DNA of 64,000 nucleotides from Diogma glabrata (lineage: Eukaryota; Arthropoda; Insecta; Diptera; Cylindrotomidae), in assembly GCA_963693315.1 (NCBI GenBank), contig OY856188.1, positions 223,366,996 to 223,430,995 of the forward strand. Direction: 5' to 3'. Shown here in pieces: positions 46,620 to 59,780 of the stretch. The notes under the pieces were generated by a model. That model worked only from the letters and a program-made list of their open reading frames with translations, searched no databases and was not told the DNA's origin. Within the stretch, counting starts at the first letter, position 1. Each line of letters begins with the position of its first letter. The translations under genes and the position numbers were made by a program.

Positions 46620-47438
46620 CAGTGATGTCAGACTTTAAAAAATAAATTTCCGGTGGCCGTATCAAAACTTCCCGATTTTTACCGTTTCTTTAAGGAAATA
46701 CTTTCCATCAAGCTTTCAATTAAAAAAAATATACATAAATATACAAATCCAATTGTTTATATGGAAACAACTTCAAAAACCACCACTATAACAATGTTTG
46801 TTTCGATTCTTGATACACCTTGTGGAATAAGATAGTATTTCTATGAAATAGAACATTAAATCTATCAAAATTGTGATATACGTTTTTTAAAAGAAGTAAA
46901 TATGCCTTGATTTCGAGGTTTGCAAAAAATTTTAAAATTGCAATACCACTTTTTCGATACGTATAATCGAAATAATGATACAAAACCTCCCAATATTTTA
47001 ATATACTCAAAATGCAACGATGCATAAAGAGCCATCTTGTAGTTGCAGGTGACTTTATTTTTCGTGTCGTAGTGTGAAAATATTCCTGAAACTCAGAAAT
47101 ATGTTATTGCTTTTGGGATTTTCGAAACGTTTGTTTCTATTGCCCTAAGAAATATCAGAACATCAACATCTGAAGGCTGAAATTTCATCGATTTTACTGT
47201 ATACTATAAAGGCGATGAATGGAAGATTCATTTAAACAAAATTATTGAGTAATCAACATCTTTCTGGAAGCATAGTAAAAAAAAATAGTTGTTGCGATCA
47301 TTTTGATTAAGTTTAAAATTTAAAACGCTTCTACAATTAATTGTGAAAAAGCCCGCACTTGCCAAGTTTTTGCCAGCTTTCCTGTTTTAAATGAAATATC
47401 CCATAAACGGAAAAAAATCACCCGATCTGACATTACTG
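46620..47438. mobile_element. Possible hAT-type MITE
   Basis: CAGTGATGTCAGACTTT at the left and ATCTGACATTACTG at the right (complement CAGTAATGTCAGAT) form a 12-13-bp inverted repeat of hAT style. No matching 8-bp duplication is found at the flanks, so the boundaries or the identity may be wrong. The interior is AT-rich with no supported coding. Confidence 0.4.
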
Positions 47439-47512
47439 CTGTGTATTAATATAATGCTCATATATTTTAGATAGAACTGAGAGCAATCAGCAAGGGCACT
47501 GCGGTCTCTAAT

Positions 47513-47990
47513 TTAAATTATCACATTTTGTTTCGTTTTGGGGATAAGCTTGACATTGGCTAACTTCCAGCACGAAAGGGAAATATCAGATCTATAGGAC
47601 TTGTAGAAAATTTTGGTAAAAGAAGTTGTAAGTTCTTTTGAAAATGTTGTTAGAATAATAAGAGGAATGATGTTCAGACCTTGGAGACTTTGCTGGTAAT
47701 TAACCCCCTTAAGGTTTTTTTTGACAATTTTGGGTTTGAAATAATGATGTTTCATATTAACTCCTGAAGACTGGATTTTTGGTTTTTCTTTAGGAGTTTC
47801 TAAAACAGTCGAGATCACAGTAAAGCGGTCCGCGAACAATGTGGTTTTTCTCGCTGGGTCAGTGACGATTAAATCACCGTCAATAATAAGAAAAAAAGAG
47901 CTGGTACCAGACTTTAAAGAATTAATGGCACTGTAAAATTTTTTGTCAGAAATGGACTTGGGAGAATGTTTTGCCGCTCTCGCTCTGTCA
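47513..47990 (-). pseudogene. LINE reverse transcriptase fragment
   Basis: Minus-strand reading from about 47960: KKFYSAINSLKSGTSSFF, then LIVTDPARKTTLFADRFTVI, the linker before the reverse transcriptase. Next LNIIPLIILTTFSKELTTSF and SCWKLANVKLIPKTK match the first reverse transcriptase block (pattern P.I.L...S.EL...WK.ANV.PIPK). The remainder is missing. Clade probably R1/LOA/Jockey-like, not resolved. Confidence 0.7.
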
Positions 47991-48230
47991 ATTTCTGTTT
48001 TTTTTTGTTTTTGTTTATCTGGTTAGGTTAGTATATTATACTGGGCTGTATAGATATTAGAACTTAAATCGTTAAGGTATTTTTGTTATAGAACCAAATA
48101 TTAAATAATCTTTCTTTGTTTCTAAGGGCCTATTTGGCTGGAAAACAAATAGTTTTCATTATTGAAAAGGTAACGAATTTATTGATACTAAAACATTTTA
48201 GTCAAACAAAATTTTTACTATATTATTATC

Positions 48231-49350
48231 GTCGCAAAAACAACCAAAAGGCTGTAAAAAAGCCGCGCCATGTTTTTCTTTAGCTTGAAACTATCATTTT
48301 AACTATAACAAATTAAATTCTTGTATCTTATTCTTTACAAAAACTTCTCAAATCATAAAGCACTAGTTATAAAATTTCTTAATGGCATTTTGTTTTCTAA
48401 ACATCTAGCTATATTATATAATTTAAGTAATACTCTAGAACTACATATCATAATTCTAAAATATATAATAAATATGCACATATATTAAAATTTATTTAAG
48501 CAGAGGAAATATAATTTATTTTTTTTCTATAAAAGCCACTCACTTTCACTTACATATTTCTTGAACAAAAACCTTGGTGCGACCTTTTCTTAATATGACA
48601 ATAAAGCCAACCGCATAGTGACTATGGTTGACTCATAATAAACATTATATTGAAATAACCATTGATTAAATAGCAATCTTAAATGAATATCAATGAATGT
48701 TAAAATTCAGTACGAAAAGAAATTTATTGATAATGTTATTTCATAGTCATCGTTATATTGTTATAGTTGCCATTTGCTAGATATTCTTACAGCAGATCAT
48801 GTCTTATATAAAATTAAGCATACCGTAATAATATAAAGGGAATTTCAAATAGATTACTATACTTCAGGAAAATTGTAGAAAATATGATACTGACTTAATT
48901 AATATAATTAGAAGTCCACTGTTGAATTCATCGGCTTTTCACAGTCGTCTGAAAATAGACCTTAGGAATAACATTATTAAATTAATTGAGAAAAGGTCGC
49001 GCCAAGGTGTTTGTTCAAGAAATATGTAAGTGAAAGTGAGCGTTTTTTTATAGAAAAAAAAATAAATTATATTTCCTCTGCTTAAATAAATTTTAATATA
49101 TGTGCATATTTATTATATATTTTAGAATTATGATATGTAGTTCTAGAGTATTACTTAAATTATATAATATAGCTAGATGTTTAGAAAACAAAATGCCATT
49201 AAGAAATTTTATAACTAGTGCTTTATGATTTGAGAAGTTTTTGTAAAGAATAAGATACAAGAATTTAATTTGTTATAGTTAAAATGATAGTTTCAAGCTA
49301 AAGAAAAACATGGCGCGGCTTTTTTACAGCCTTTTGGTTGTTTTTGCGAC
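48231..49350. mobile_element. Foldback element of about 1.1 kb
   Basis: Arms of about 360 bp at 48231-48592 and 48992-49350 are nearly perfect inverted copies. The ends read GTCGCAAAAACAACCAAAAG and its complement, and ATC/GAT extends the symmetry by 3 bp outside. The 400-bp spacer is AT-rich and non-coding. Target duplication not resolved. No transposase. Confidence 0.9.
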
Positions 49351-51000
49351 GATTTGACTGTTTTTTGTAAAGTTATAATATAATATGGGAGAATCAAATT
49401 ATTATTATCCATATAAAATGTTTTCTACAGAGAACTTTACTCTCGATTTTTTATCAATCTAGGACCTAGGTGCAATATTTAAAAAAATAAAAGTATCGTT
49501 TTTATGTAAACAGGTCTCAACTCATGACTTGAACAACTCATGAAAAAGTAAAAGAAATATTCGAAAATAAGTCTAAAGCAATGCATTCGAAAATTAATAA
49601 AATTATTACATACAACGGAAACACACACATAAAAACTATAGTCTTTGACTAATAATTTTAAAAAATTAACATAACAATTTTATAAAAGTTCTTGAGGATA
49701 GCATAAAAGCTTAAATCGATTGTTATTTACTCTACATAAATAATAAACAAAACAACATTGTGCGAAAAAAGATGTGAAATTAAGTGTTTCGCAATTAAAC
49801 AATTTTTTTAAAAATTCTTGATTATGTTCAGCCAAGTACCATTGGTGTCTTCCATAAACTTTATAGGCTATGATTGACTGAAAGTTTTAAAAAATTTCAG
49901 TTTTTACGGTTATATATCACCTCAATCTCGAAATCGGCACATATTTGTCATTTTCGCCTTATCTTACCACATAAATATACGTAAATACATATATTTTTAT
50001 TTTCAGTGAGAAACTCGTTGTGAATAATGGATAATAAACAATCAAGTCCTCACCATAAGGGTTTTGTTCTATTTTTTCAAAGTACGGAACCCTTAACATA
50101 ATAATAAAATTTTCTCAAATTCTTTTCTTTATATCTCATAAAGCTTAAAAACACAAAATTTTAAAGCCTACTAAATTATTTTAGTCAATTTATTTTCATC
50201 ACTTCAAAATAACTACCAACGTTCTAAAATAAAATGAAATAAAAATTAAAATTTATTATCGATATAACATTTGTTGGGTTCTCTCAGATAACAAATTTAC
50301 ATAATAGACCAAATACATGTTTTCACAACATCGTTTTCTTAACACATCAATAATAGGTCTTTTTACTGAAAGCATATTCTAAATATATTCTTTTTTCTAA
50401 TACTTTTATAATTACCAACTTCCATTTAATATATTAATAAAACATTTGATGGGTTTTCTGGATACAAACATAACAAATATTTTTATCGAAAAAAACTACA
50501 TATATGTTTATTGAGGGATATTGAGGGATAATAAATTTCAATTTGCATAATTTTGTGTTTTTCAATTCTGTACATTTGGTTGGTTTTTGAAAATTCGCCA
50601 AAATGATACTAAATTACTACATTCATATCAATGCTACGAACGTGGTATAAAAATTTGTAAAAACATTTTAATTTTACTAAAAGTTTGGGAAAGCAAAATT
50701 TTGATTTTATAAACTTTCAGAAAAAAGCATGAATACTGACTTTTTTGTTACTAATGAGAAACATATAGTTAAATAAGATATACTTTTATTGATAACTTTG
50801 AATACAGTTGTAGAAAAAATGCAAATTATTCGAAATGAAAATTTTAACCTTTAAAACCTATTCGGTGCACAGTATATATACTAGTAGTGTCTTTCAAAAC
50901 ATGGCGCGCAAGACACTACCGCGTCTCTTGATTAAATTATTATTTTATTTTTATATTTATTTTCACTCGGATATAATGGCCAAACAACCTACCAGAAGCT
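49351..51000. other. Non-coding AT-rich DNA
   Basis: No gene, RNA or long repeat recognised. GACCTAGGTGC at about 49466 recalls the CCTAGG motif at 22 and 25 kb but without the rest of that repeat. Confidence 0.35.
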
Positions 51001-51009
51001 CCTGACATT

Positions 51010-51640
51010 CCTGGTCAAATTAGTAAATTGCTTTATTTGTTTTTGATAAATGATCTTTCGTTGGTACAATTTAAAGTATCAGAACCTTTAGGTGGTTCAG
51101 ACCATAATTTGATTTCCACTCATTTAAATTTACAAGTTCCTAAACAGTTTCAATCTAATCCTAGTCTTATTTGGGTTACAGATTGGCAGGGGCTTAGAGA
51201 TATATGTTTAATTCAAACCTTTCTGCTTGTAATTTTTCAGAAATTACACACGTGGGTATACGCAGGTTTATTCCGATAGATTGTTCTGAAGGTTGATCTT
51301 TAGGTTTCGGGTAAATGTGAAGAACCAATAAATTTTACATAAATAGTCTTTAAAAAATGGCCAGTATACAGCCAATTGCAAAATAGTTGCTAACACGAAT
51401 TCAACAAATTACAAACCCGCATATCAATCTTGTCGGTTGTTGCTAAAAGATTTGAGAAGCTCATTAATTTTAATATTATGAGCTTCTTAAGTCGTCAAAA
51501 ATACTTAATGAAAGACAATGCGGTTTCGGTAAAAGAAGAGCGACGGGAAATATACTTTCTTTGTCACACATATCTGGAACAGTCGGTTGAAAACCTTGGT
51601 AAGACTTTCATTGCTGCTCAGCAATTCCAATCTTACTAAT
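51010..51640 (+). pseudogene. LINE relic: endonuclease end and start of reverse transcriptase
   Basis: PEAPDIPGQISKLLYLFLIN, then VSEPLGGSDHNLIS, is the last part of an I/Jockey-type endonuclease with the SDH motif. TDWQGLRDICLIQ resembles the following linker. At 51400-51640 NYKPAYQS and SVVAKRFEKLINFNIMSFLS with a degraded GFRK-like segment match the start of the reverse transcriptase. An internal piece is deleted between 51285 and 51360, and frames change. It ends before the catalytic core. Possibly the same clade as 47513-47990. Confidence 0.7.
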
Positions 51641-51649
51641 GTGCTTGAT

Positions 51650-53519
51650 TCGTTGTATGTTGCAGATTTGAAGGTTAGAGACGTAGATGTTTAGATGTTA
51701 GGGACGACATTGATTGAAATCAACGTCAACTGCTTAAAAAAGCCAACCTAAAACACGATCCTAGAAAATCAACAGCCTGGTTTTTTTGCTGACTGAAAGT
51801 CAATCAATATACAAAATGCAAAAGCACTCTATGAGCTGATCGCACTAATATAAATATTAATCGTAATTGAAAATTGGTCGAATTGTAAAATGATTACAAA
51901 TGAGAGACGCTTGGGATTACCGCTTGTATGGTAAAATCAACGGCAAACAAAGTAGAATATTTAGGTCTTCTACTTAAACTATTTCTTTTCTTTTAAACAA
52001 TATTTTTTATTGGTCGGCCATATCGATAATTTTATTAAAGTTGAACTTTAAAGCTAAAACTGGTATATTCACAAGCTTAACGAATATTGTTTAAGTTCAT
52101 CAATATTGTTAGCAAATATTTCGTCTATTTCAATTTGTAAGTCATTATGAGCATATATTATCAGGATAGATAAATATTTACCTTATCAGACTTGTATACT
52201 AACGCAGAGATACGAATCATCTCCCTAATTTTGAACAGATAAATCATATTCTCGTTTATCACCTTTAAGTTTATTTCCCTAAAAAATTTTCATTTTTCTT
52301 TAATAAAAAATCATCCCCTACAAAGCATTAAAACTCTCCCTATACTATACTATAAAAAGCCCGAACGAATCTTTCATATTCACATGTTAAAACCAACAAA
52401 AAAAAATGGAAAAATTTGCTTTAACTTAATTTAAAAATTTCAAATTAAGTTAATTTATGTCATAATTTTATCTTAATTAAAAAATAAATCGATTACTTAT
52501 ATCATAAAATTTTTTCGGATAACATGAAAATCAAAAGAAAAATTCTAATTCATTACGTTTTCCTGTTTTCTTTTTCATGTTGTTCGTGATTTGATTCTAT
52601 TTCTTGTAGAAAAGATTGGTCACACCCTCTTAGATTTGAAGAATTTTTTCTCTTAGATTTGTGGTGGATTAGTTATGCGGTTGTAGAAATAATAACATCG
52701 ATTAGCATTCGATATGCGTTTGTAATTTTGCTGTTTGCTTTTGTTATATTAAGACATGAAACGGAATAATTCATTTTAAGGAAGCCCTACGATGAAAAAA
52801 TAAATCTGTTTTAGGTTTGTTTAAAAGAAATTAAACGATTTTCATTATTGAAATTATTAAACGGGTCGGTGCTGAAAAAAAGGAAATGCGAGTAAAAGTT
52901 ACTGCAAATCATAAATAAGGATATTCTTTAATACATTCTTTAAACTTTTGTTATTTATTTTTGGTTTACTAATTAGTTTTCTGCAATCGTTTATAAAAAA
53001 ATTTATAACCTTTCATAAACAACGAGTATAAAAATTTATAGAAAAAGATTAAGACATTTTCTTTATTAAATTATTTAACTTAATTATAATTAAATTTTCA
53101 TTTCTTTGTTCGTTTTTTCCTGTGTTTTTCCCTATCACGTTGATAGAAGTAAAGAAGAACAAAATAACTAAATTGGAAAAACAATTAAGCTTGTTTGTTT
53201 GTTATGATGAGAAAATAAACTTATAATGAAAAGTAAATTGTTTTTCTTTTAATGTCAATAAAATTATTTGTATATTCCAGGATTTCCTTTCATGATAATG
53301 AACTGAATAGGAATTTTGTTTGTTAGTAGAGGGAAAGTCTAGAATGGTGTTTAAATAAAGCTTAATTGTAAATTCAAATGTAAGGTATTTAAAAGGATCG
53401 TTGATTCTTGAATTGCATTTTTCTATATGTTATCAAAACCAACTTTACATATTTAAATTAAGTCGAATTGTTTATGAAAACGTGAATCAACGAATTTCTC
53501 AATTCAGTATCAATTAACA
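51650..53519. other. Non-coding AT-rich DNA
   Basis: Apart from possible further LINE wreckage just after 51650, nothing recognisable. Confidence 0.35.
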
Positions 53520-53523
53520 ATAT

Positions 53524-54179
53524 TGTTACGTTTTTCCAACCTTACTTCGAATTGGCCTAACTCACAATTCGATAAACGCAATTCCCAAATCTCTTCAGAG
53601 TTTGATCAGTGATTAGTAAGCACAAACACCAGGTTTTATTAAGTATTCAACACCTTAATTGTTCCACAACAACAGGAAAACAATACAACAAACAATATTC
53701 CTGACTAGAATATTCTTTCAACAGCTTCAAAAACTTCAACGGTTTATTTTAGAAATTTCCAGTACACCACGTTCAAAATAATACACAAAATATTTCTTCT
53801 CAATAACACTTAAAACTTTATTCACAAAAACTAATTTAAATATCACTTTTATAATTTTAACTTTACCGTCGCAAGTTTAAAATAAAATTAACAAAAAGCA
53901 ATTATTTATATACCTTCTGCTTAATCTCTAGAAAATTCGAGGTCACTTTTTAGAACCCTTGAGAAAATATTAGAATATTCGATTATTTTACGTTACGTTG
54001 ATTTGATTCATAAAATCATTCAATTTTAATCATTGTCGACCCAAGTTCTAAGAAGTACAACAACAACACTATTCATTTCATTAATTTGTTGTAGTATTTT
54101 ATTGATTTGATTTTCCTGGAAGTGACCGTAATCGTCTAGATTTTTCTGTAGTCGCCTAGATTTTTCTGTAATCGTAACA
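53524..54179. repeat. Solo LTR with 4-bp target duplication
   Basis: 656 bp starting TGTTACGTTTTTCC and ending AATCGTAACA; the ends are an 8-bp inverted repeat (TGTTACG and CGTAACA). Flanked by ATAT at 53520-53523 and 54180-54183. No internal coding, as expected after LTR-LTR recombination. A diverged partial copy lies at 511-1105. The family (Ty3, BEL or other) cannot be told from the LTR alone. Confidence 0.85.
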
Positions 54180-54183
54180 ATAT

Positions 54184-55135
54184 AATATCTAAAAATTTAA
54201 AACTATCAAAATTATGAGACTTTTTTAGTCTCTCTGAGTGTTTAGCAAAGGATTAAAATTTATTAAATATTACTGAATACCAATAGCTCGCATAGTGTCA
54301 TGGTTCATTTTTTTGCCATGTTTTGTTAATGCAGAGTGTGACAGTCATCGTCACACTAACTTAATCATGTATAAGTATAGGGGATATTGAACAAAGTTGT
54401 GGGATTTCTTCAAAATCTGTTTATTTTAAACTAAAATAATTTAAAAAAAATTAAAAATTAAAAAAAAAATAAATTTTTTTTTTAGATTTGGAGATAACAT
54501 AAAAGTTATTAAAAATATTTTGAAGGAAATAACACACAAAATAACATCCCACAAAATATGACCTTACAACAGCAAAAACCAAGTTCCAGTCAAAATGTTC
54601 AAGCTCCGTTAATTGGGTCCGTTACATATTTAACAAAAAACATTAAAAATTGCTAATAAGTAATAACAAACGTTTATAACAGCTCATTTTGTAAAACCAT
54701 AGATAAAATCAATAAATTCAAACAAAATATCTTGTTTACAAAATACCGTGCAAGTGCAAAAAAATGTGTATATTGGACAAACGAAACCACAACTAAAAAT
54801 CGTATTCTTCACTCAAAAAAATAAAAGTCACTTTTACAAAATTTTTATAAATATACAACACACAAAACTTTTTGATAAAACTACAATATTTTTCCTTCAA
54901 AGCGAAAAATAATTTGTAAATCAAATAAATTTTTAGTTTTTTCAAATAATTTTTTTTGTTATCTACAATATTATTGGTAAACTTACAAAAAAATTTGGGT
55001 GTTGTATATTTTTATATTTCTGAATTTGACAACATATTTCTGAATTTGATAAAACTATTGTAGAAGAAAAGTCTACTAAAAGAGATGTCCTTGAACATAT
55101 ATTCAACTAAAATTACCGATGAAATGTAATGCACA
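54184..55135. other. Non-coding AT-rich DNA
   Basis: No gene recognised. AGCAAAAACCAAGTTCCAGT at about 54570 has a Gln/Pro-like codon composition reminiscent of the decayed coding repeat at 55750 but is too short to assign. Confidence 0.35.
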
Positions 55136-55139
55136 AATG

Positions 55140-55450
55140 GATACAAACCCGAGTGAAAAAATATAGGCCGAAAAGACACTGAAAAGAAGACAAAAAGCCG
55201 ATTTGTTGTCGAAAAGACTCCCAAATATTATTATTATTATAAATAACAGCCCGAAAAGACGTCGACATATTATTATTTAAATGTTTGGACAACGAAAGCG
55301 GACCGATAATATTTTCATTTGAAAATTGTAGCCAAAATGACACCCAAATATTACTGAAACGCCGATAATAACTTGAAAAGGGGCTGATGAAGTAATAATA
55401 TTAAATTTATCTACAGCTTAAACAGGACGATATTACACCGATAATAATGG
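55140..55450. repeat. Degenerate CCGAAA-rich repeat
   Basis: Short, irregular units such as GGCCGAAAAGAC, GCCCGAAAAGACGTC and CACCGATAATAATG, spaced 20-40 bp. A complementary counterpart (TTTCGGC, TAATTTAGGC) lies at 59500-59780. Non-coding. Confidence 0.5.
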
Positions 55451-55746
55451 CATTATTAATTTTGACAAAATATATGTATATTCATTTCGGATTATTGTTT
55501 TAAAATCAGAATTCAAATAATAAAATATCAGTCGTTATTTTAATTTGTGACCATAGAGACGTGCGTTCGTTTGATAATACAAAAAGTTTAAATAAAATGG
55601 GTTAATTCCCGATTTTTAAGACAGCTGATATTATTAGGTATGTTGTTTATAAATATAAATAGAATTATAATAGAACTATAGTTCCTAACTTCCAAGTTAG
55701 TTGGATTAGATTATAGATCCCAATTCTTTTGGGAAAAATTGTTTAT

Positions 55747-56085
55747 TATCAAATTTTTATCCACAAATGCCATTAGAAAATTTTTATCCACTACCAAAAT
55801 ACTCAACCACCAATATACCACCAGCACAACAGCCAAACTCTAATAATGAAACTACATTTCAACCATTAAGCCAGCACAAACACCAAACACATTACAAATG
55901 CCATCAGCAAATTTTTATCCACCACCAAAACCTTCAACCGCCATAATACCACCAGCACAACAGCCAGCATCTAATAATTAAACAACATTTCAACCATTAC
56001 CAGTACAAACACCAAACACATTACAAATGCCATCAACACATTTATATCCACCACCAGTAGCTCCAATATCAATGTAAGATTGGTA
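55747..56085 (+). pseudogene. Decayed proline/glutamine-rich repeat coding sequence
   Basis: About two and a half repeats of roughly 130 bp, each encoding a peptide like MP-x3-NFYPPPK, then a threonine-rich step, IPPAQQPxSNN, TTFQPL and QTPNTLQ. Repeat 1 and repeat 2 are in different frames because of a 2-base difference after TTTCAACCATTA. Repeat 2 has TAA where repeat 1 has GAA, and the last repeat ends PVAPISM and a stop. Synonymous-looking differences between repeats suggest it was once a protein-coding exon. The parent gene is not recognised; it could be a host gene fragment or part of a lost element. Confidence 0.6.
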
Positions 56086-56099
56086 TAAAAATTCTTTCA

Positions 56100-56379
56100 A
56101 TTATTATCATGGGTCATCAACACAGGCCCATAACATGGTATATGAAATATAAATTTTTTGTACGAGCAAACCATAAAATGCACTTTTACGGTTCAAAAAT
56201 TATGCGTAAAGCAGGGCTTTTGTTTCTATTGAAATAATAATGCCTAAAATTGAAATAACAATGCCCAAAATTGCTATTTTACGCCCTAAAGCGTAAATAT
56301 TTTTGACAACATCAAACGAACTCAAAAGAAGAAAATACATTATGGCTATGTTCAAAAAACATACATACATTTACAGACA
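56100..56379. other. Non-coding DNA
   Basis: Contains ATAATGCCTAAAATTGAAAT repeated as a near copy (ATAACAATGCCCAAAATTGC), a minor direct repeat. Nothing else. Confidence 0.3.
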
Positions 56380-56500
56380 CATATGTTTTGTGAAATTTTA
56401 TTTTGAGAAAATTGTTTAATCTAAGCATTTTTTTGTTTGTTTATAATTTTATATACAATTAAAATTAAATTAATTGGTTGCTATAAAGAAATTTAGGAAA
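56380..56500. repeat. Copy of the repeat at 15490-15630, inverted
   Basis: ATGTTTTGTGAAATTTTATT, GAGAAAATTGTTTAATC and ATTGGTTGCTATAAAGAAAT are complementary to 15490-15630. Non-coding. Confidence 0.55.
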
Positions 56501-56603
56501 AAATTCACAAAATATTACGTAAATTTAACAATTTTCTCAAAAAATATTTTACAAGAAAAATGAATATATACTTAAAGCGATACGATAGATCAAATGAAAC
56601 TGA

Positions 56604-56912
56604 AAATAGTACATTATATATCGTGGTGATAAAGTAAATTTTCTACATTGAGGTGGATATTAATTCGCGAGAAACGAAGTTTCGAGCGAATTAAGCACCG
56701 AAATGGAGAAAATTTTCTTCACCGAGGTTTATATACTATTTTTTTTACTACTTGATATAAAAAATGCACTAAAACTCTTAATTATTCACAAAATAAAATG
56801 TCAATTAATAAGCAAATGGTGAATAAATAAAAATTTTGATTTGGTGAAACATTGTGTATCATATTATTGGATTGCGTATTGGATATTTATTATTCAGGGC
56901 TGCTTAGTTAGA
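56604..56912. repeat. Dispersed repeat, copy B (inverted relative to 1-315)
   Basis: Near-identical reverse complement of 1-315. It contains the CpG-rich hairpin ATTCGCGAGAAAC, GAA, GTTTCGAGCGAAT. The right edge is CTGCTTAGTTAGA. Non-coding. Confidence 0.8.
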
Positions 56913-57125
56913 AATTTATTTTCAATGAATTTTCTTAAAACTATATAAAAATCACATATGCTTTGCATTAAAAAGTATAGCTTTTATTTATTAGGTAGAT
57001 TTCATAGAAAAATCTACCTATTGCAATGACCGTCATCTCGGAATTTCGGAAAAATTTTGATGCCAAACGACTATATATGTAAAGCGGAGACGGAAAAACA
57101 AAAACAAAAATTATATATATATATA

Positions 57126-57998
<873 letters not shown>

Positions 57999-58000
57999 CG

Positions 58001-58470
58001 ATATGAGGTATAACGGAATTTAGCGGCACTCTCACGGTCGCATTTTTCGGCCTAGACCAAAAATTTTTTCTGAGCGTGTTGCGGCAAACAATTTATTGTA
58101 TAAGTTCGACAACTGGCCATATCCGGGTACAGGTTAAGAGTCTAGAGCCTTAAAACTGTCAAAAACAAAGCGTTATAACGGCCGTTTGTGGCAAAATATG
58201 TAACCAAAATTTATAAATATTAATTATTTGAACATATTTCTATCATTTTTTAAAAAGCCAGACATCTGCAATAAAAGGTTCTTTAGCTATCTGCAATAAA
58301 CTGTGTGAAGTACAACGGAATTTAGCGGCACTTTCACGGTCGCATTTTTTCACTTACGCTAAAAATATTTTCTGGGTATGTTGCGGCAAACAGTTTCCTA
58401 AATATGTTTGACAATTGGCCATATCGGGGTACAGGTTAAGTGCCTAGAGCCCAAAAACTGTATAAAATAA
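58001..58470. repeat. Satellite pair, subfamily 1 (302-bp unit)
   Basis: Two units 302 bp apart share CGGAATTTAGCGGCACT, TCACGGTCGCATTTT, TGTTGCGGCAAACA, GGCCATATC and GGTACAGGTTAAG in fixed order; the second is truncated. ATAACGGCCGTTT at 58173 is also found in subfamily 2 (60545-61190). Non-coding. Confidence 0.85.
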
Positions 58471-59084
58471 TGTTTATTTTTAAAGTTAGTTTAATACCTA
58501 CTTCTGTTTTTAATTAGTATTTTTTATAAAGTAATCTGATAAATCCGATTCTAATTGCACACATAACTGTCTGATCCCGAAATCTACCTATTTCTAGCGG
58601 ATATACCTGCCGCTCGGACTTTTTTTTTTGACATGAATTGAATTGAATTGAAAATCTGTTCAATATTGTTGAGCCAAATTTAGAATTTTTTTAGTCTACA
58701 ACTCACAACTAAACTAAATTTCAACAGAATTCTGTTTAACACGAATTAAAATTTCAAATAAACTAAACTATAGTTGCAAAGAAATTTTTGCATTTATTCA
58801 TTATTTATTATTATTAAAATAAAATCAAAATATTATTTTTTAATATATTATTATTATTTTAGGAAGAAACTAAAAAAATTCAAAGATGAACTCAGTTAAC
58901 AAACGAACAAAAATTTTCATTATTTACTAAGGTGCTAAAATACTTATTATTAGGTGTGGGGAATAATTAATTATTAGTAACCTTAGCTGAGAAAAATAAC
59001 TTTTGTCTTGGGTTTTTGAGTAAATAATTGAAATTTCTCATGCAAGTAGTAAAAAAGCAAAATTTTTTAAATAAATTAATACAA
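58471..59084. other. Non-coding AT-rich DNA
   Basis: Contains GAATTGAATTGAATTGAAAA at 58634, a pentamer run like that at 4228. No gene seen. Confidence 0.35.
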
Positions 59085-59380
59085 AAATTAAAAAAAAAAT
59101 TGGTTGCTATAGAAATTTAGGAAAATAATTATCGAACGAAAAACTACTTGGATTAAACAATGTTATCCAAAACTATTTTACTATTTTGTGTAAATATATG
59201 TATTTTTATTTATGCAAAGAATACAGAATCTTACTCGTACAAAAAATCTTGTATGTAATTCGGGCATAAAGTATCTTTTTTGCTTTCGAGTGTTTGTTGC
59301 CCTCGGCTGACATGACGCCTCGAGCAACAATTCCACTCTCAAGTAAAAAAGACCTAGTTTACGCCCTTAATACATAAATT
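59085..59380. repeat. Copy of the repeat at 14980-15370, inverted
   Basis: Shares AAACTACTTGGATTAAACAA, a TTTTGCTTTCGAGTGTTTGTTG-like hairpin and the GTTTACGCCCTTAATACAT edge with the reverse of 15160-15370. The core CTCGGC...GCCTCGAGC is CpG-rich. Non-coding. Confidence 0.6.
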
Positions 59381-59499
59381 GCCTTTATTGTATACATATT
59401 AATTAATGTATTTTAATATATAAGCATATGAATTAAGACAATAAATACGTTGAATACAATAATGATCAATACGTCTGTTATTTTAAAATATAAATATTT

Positions 59500-59780
59500 A
59501 GACGCGATTTCGATGTTATTTAGGCTTCTATTTCGGAGTAATTTAGGCGGGATTTTTGTCTAACTCAAGCGTGATTTCGGTGTAATTTAGGCCTATTATG
59601 TAAGTGTTTATTCGGCCTTGTTCTGGCTATTATTTCGGCGTTATATGGACGGTATTTCGGTTTAAAATTATTCATATGTGGCGTGTTTTTTGTGTCATTT
59701 AGGTGTTTTTTCGGCTTTCTGTTAACTACCTAGGCTATTTTTCGGTATATTTTTGGCTCTTTTTACCATTATACTTTTTA
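59500..59780. repeat. Degenerate TTTCGG/TTTAGGC repeat
   Basis: Irregular short repeats such as GATTTCGGTGTAATTTAGGC and TATTTCGGCGTTATATGG, with units of about 20-30 bp. Counterpart on the other strand at 55140-55450. Confidence 0.5.

Noticed and set aside
46620..47438. A confident hAT call for this pair of CAGTGATGTCAGA-like ends
   Set aside because: No 8-bp duplication was found at the flanks, so it is kept only as a low-confidence feature.
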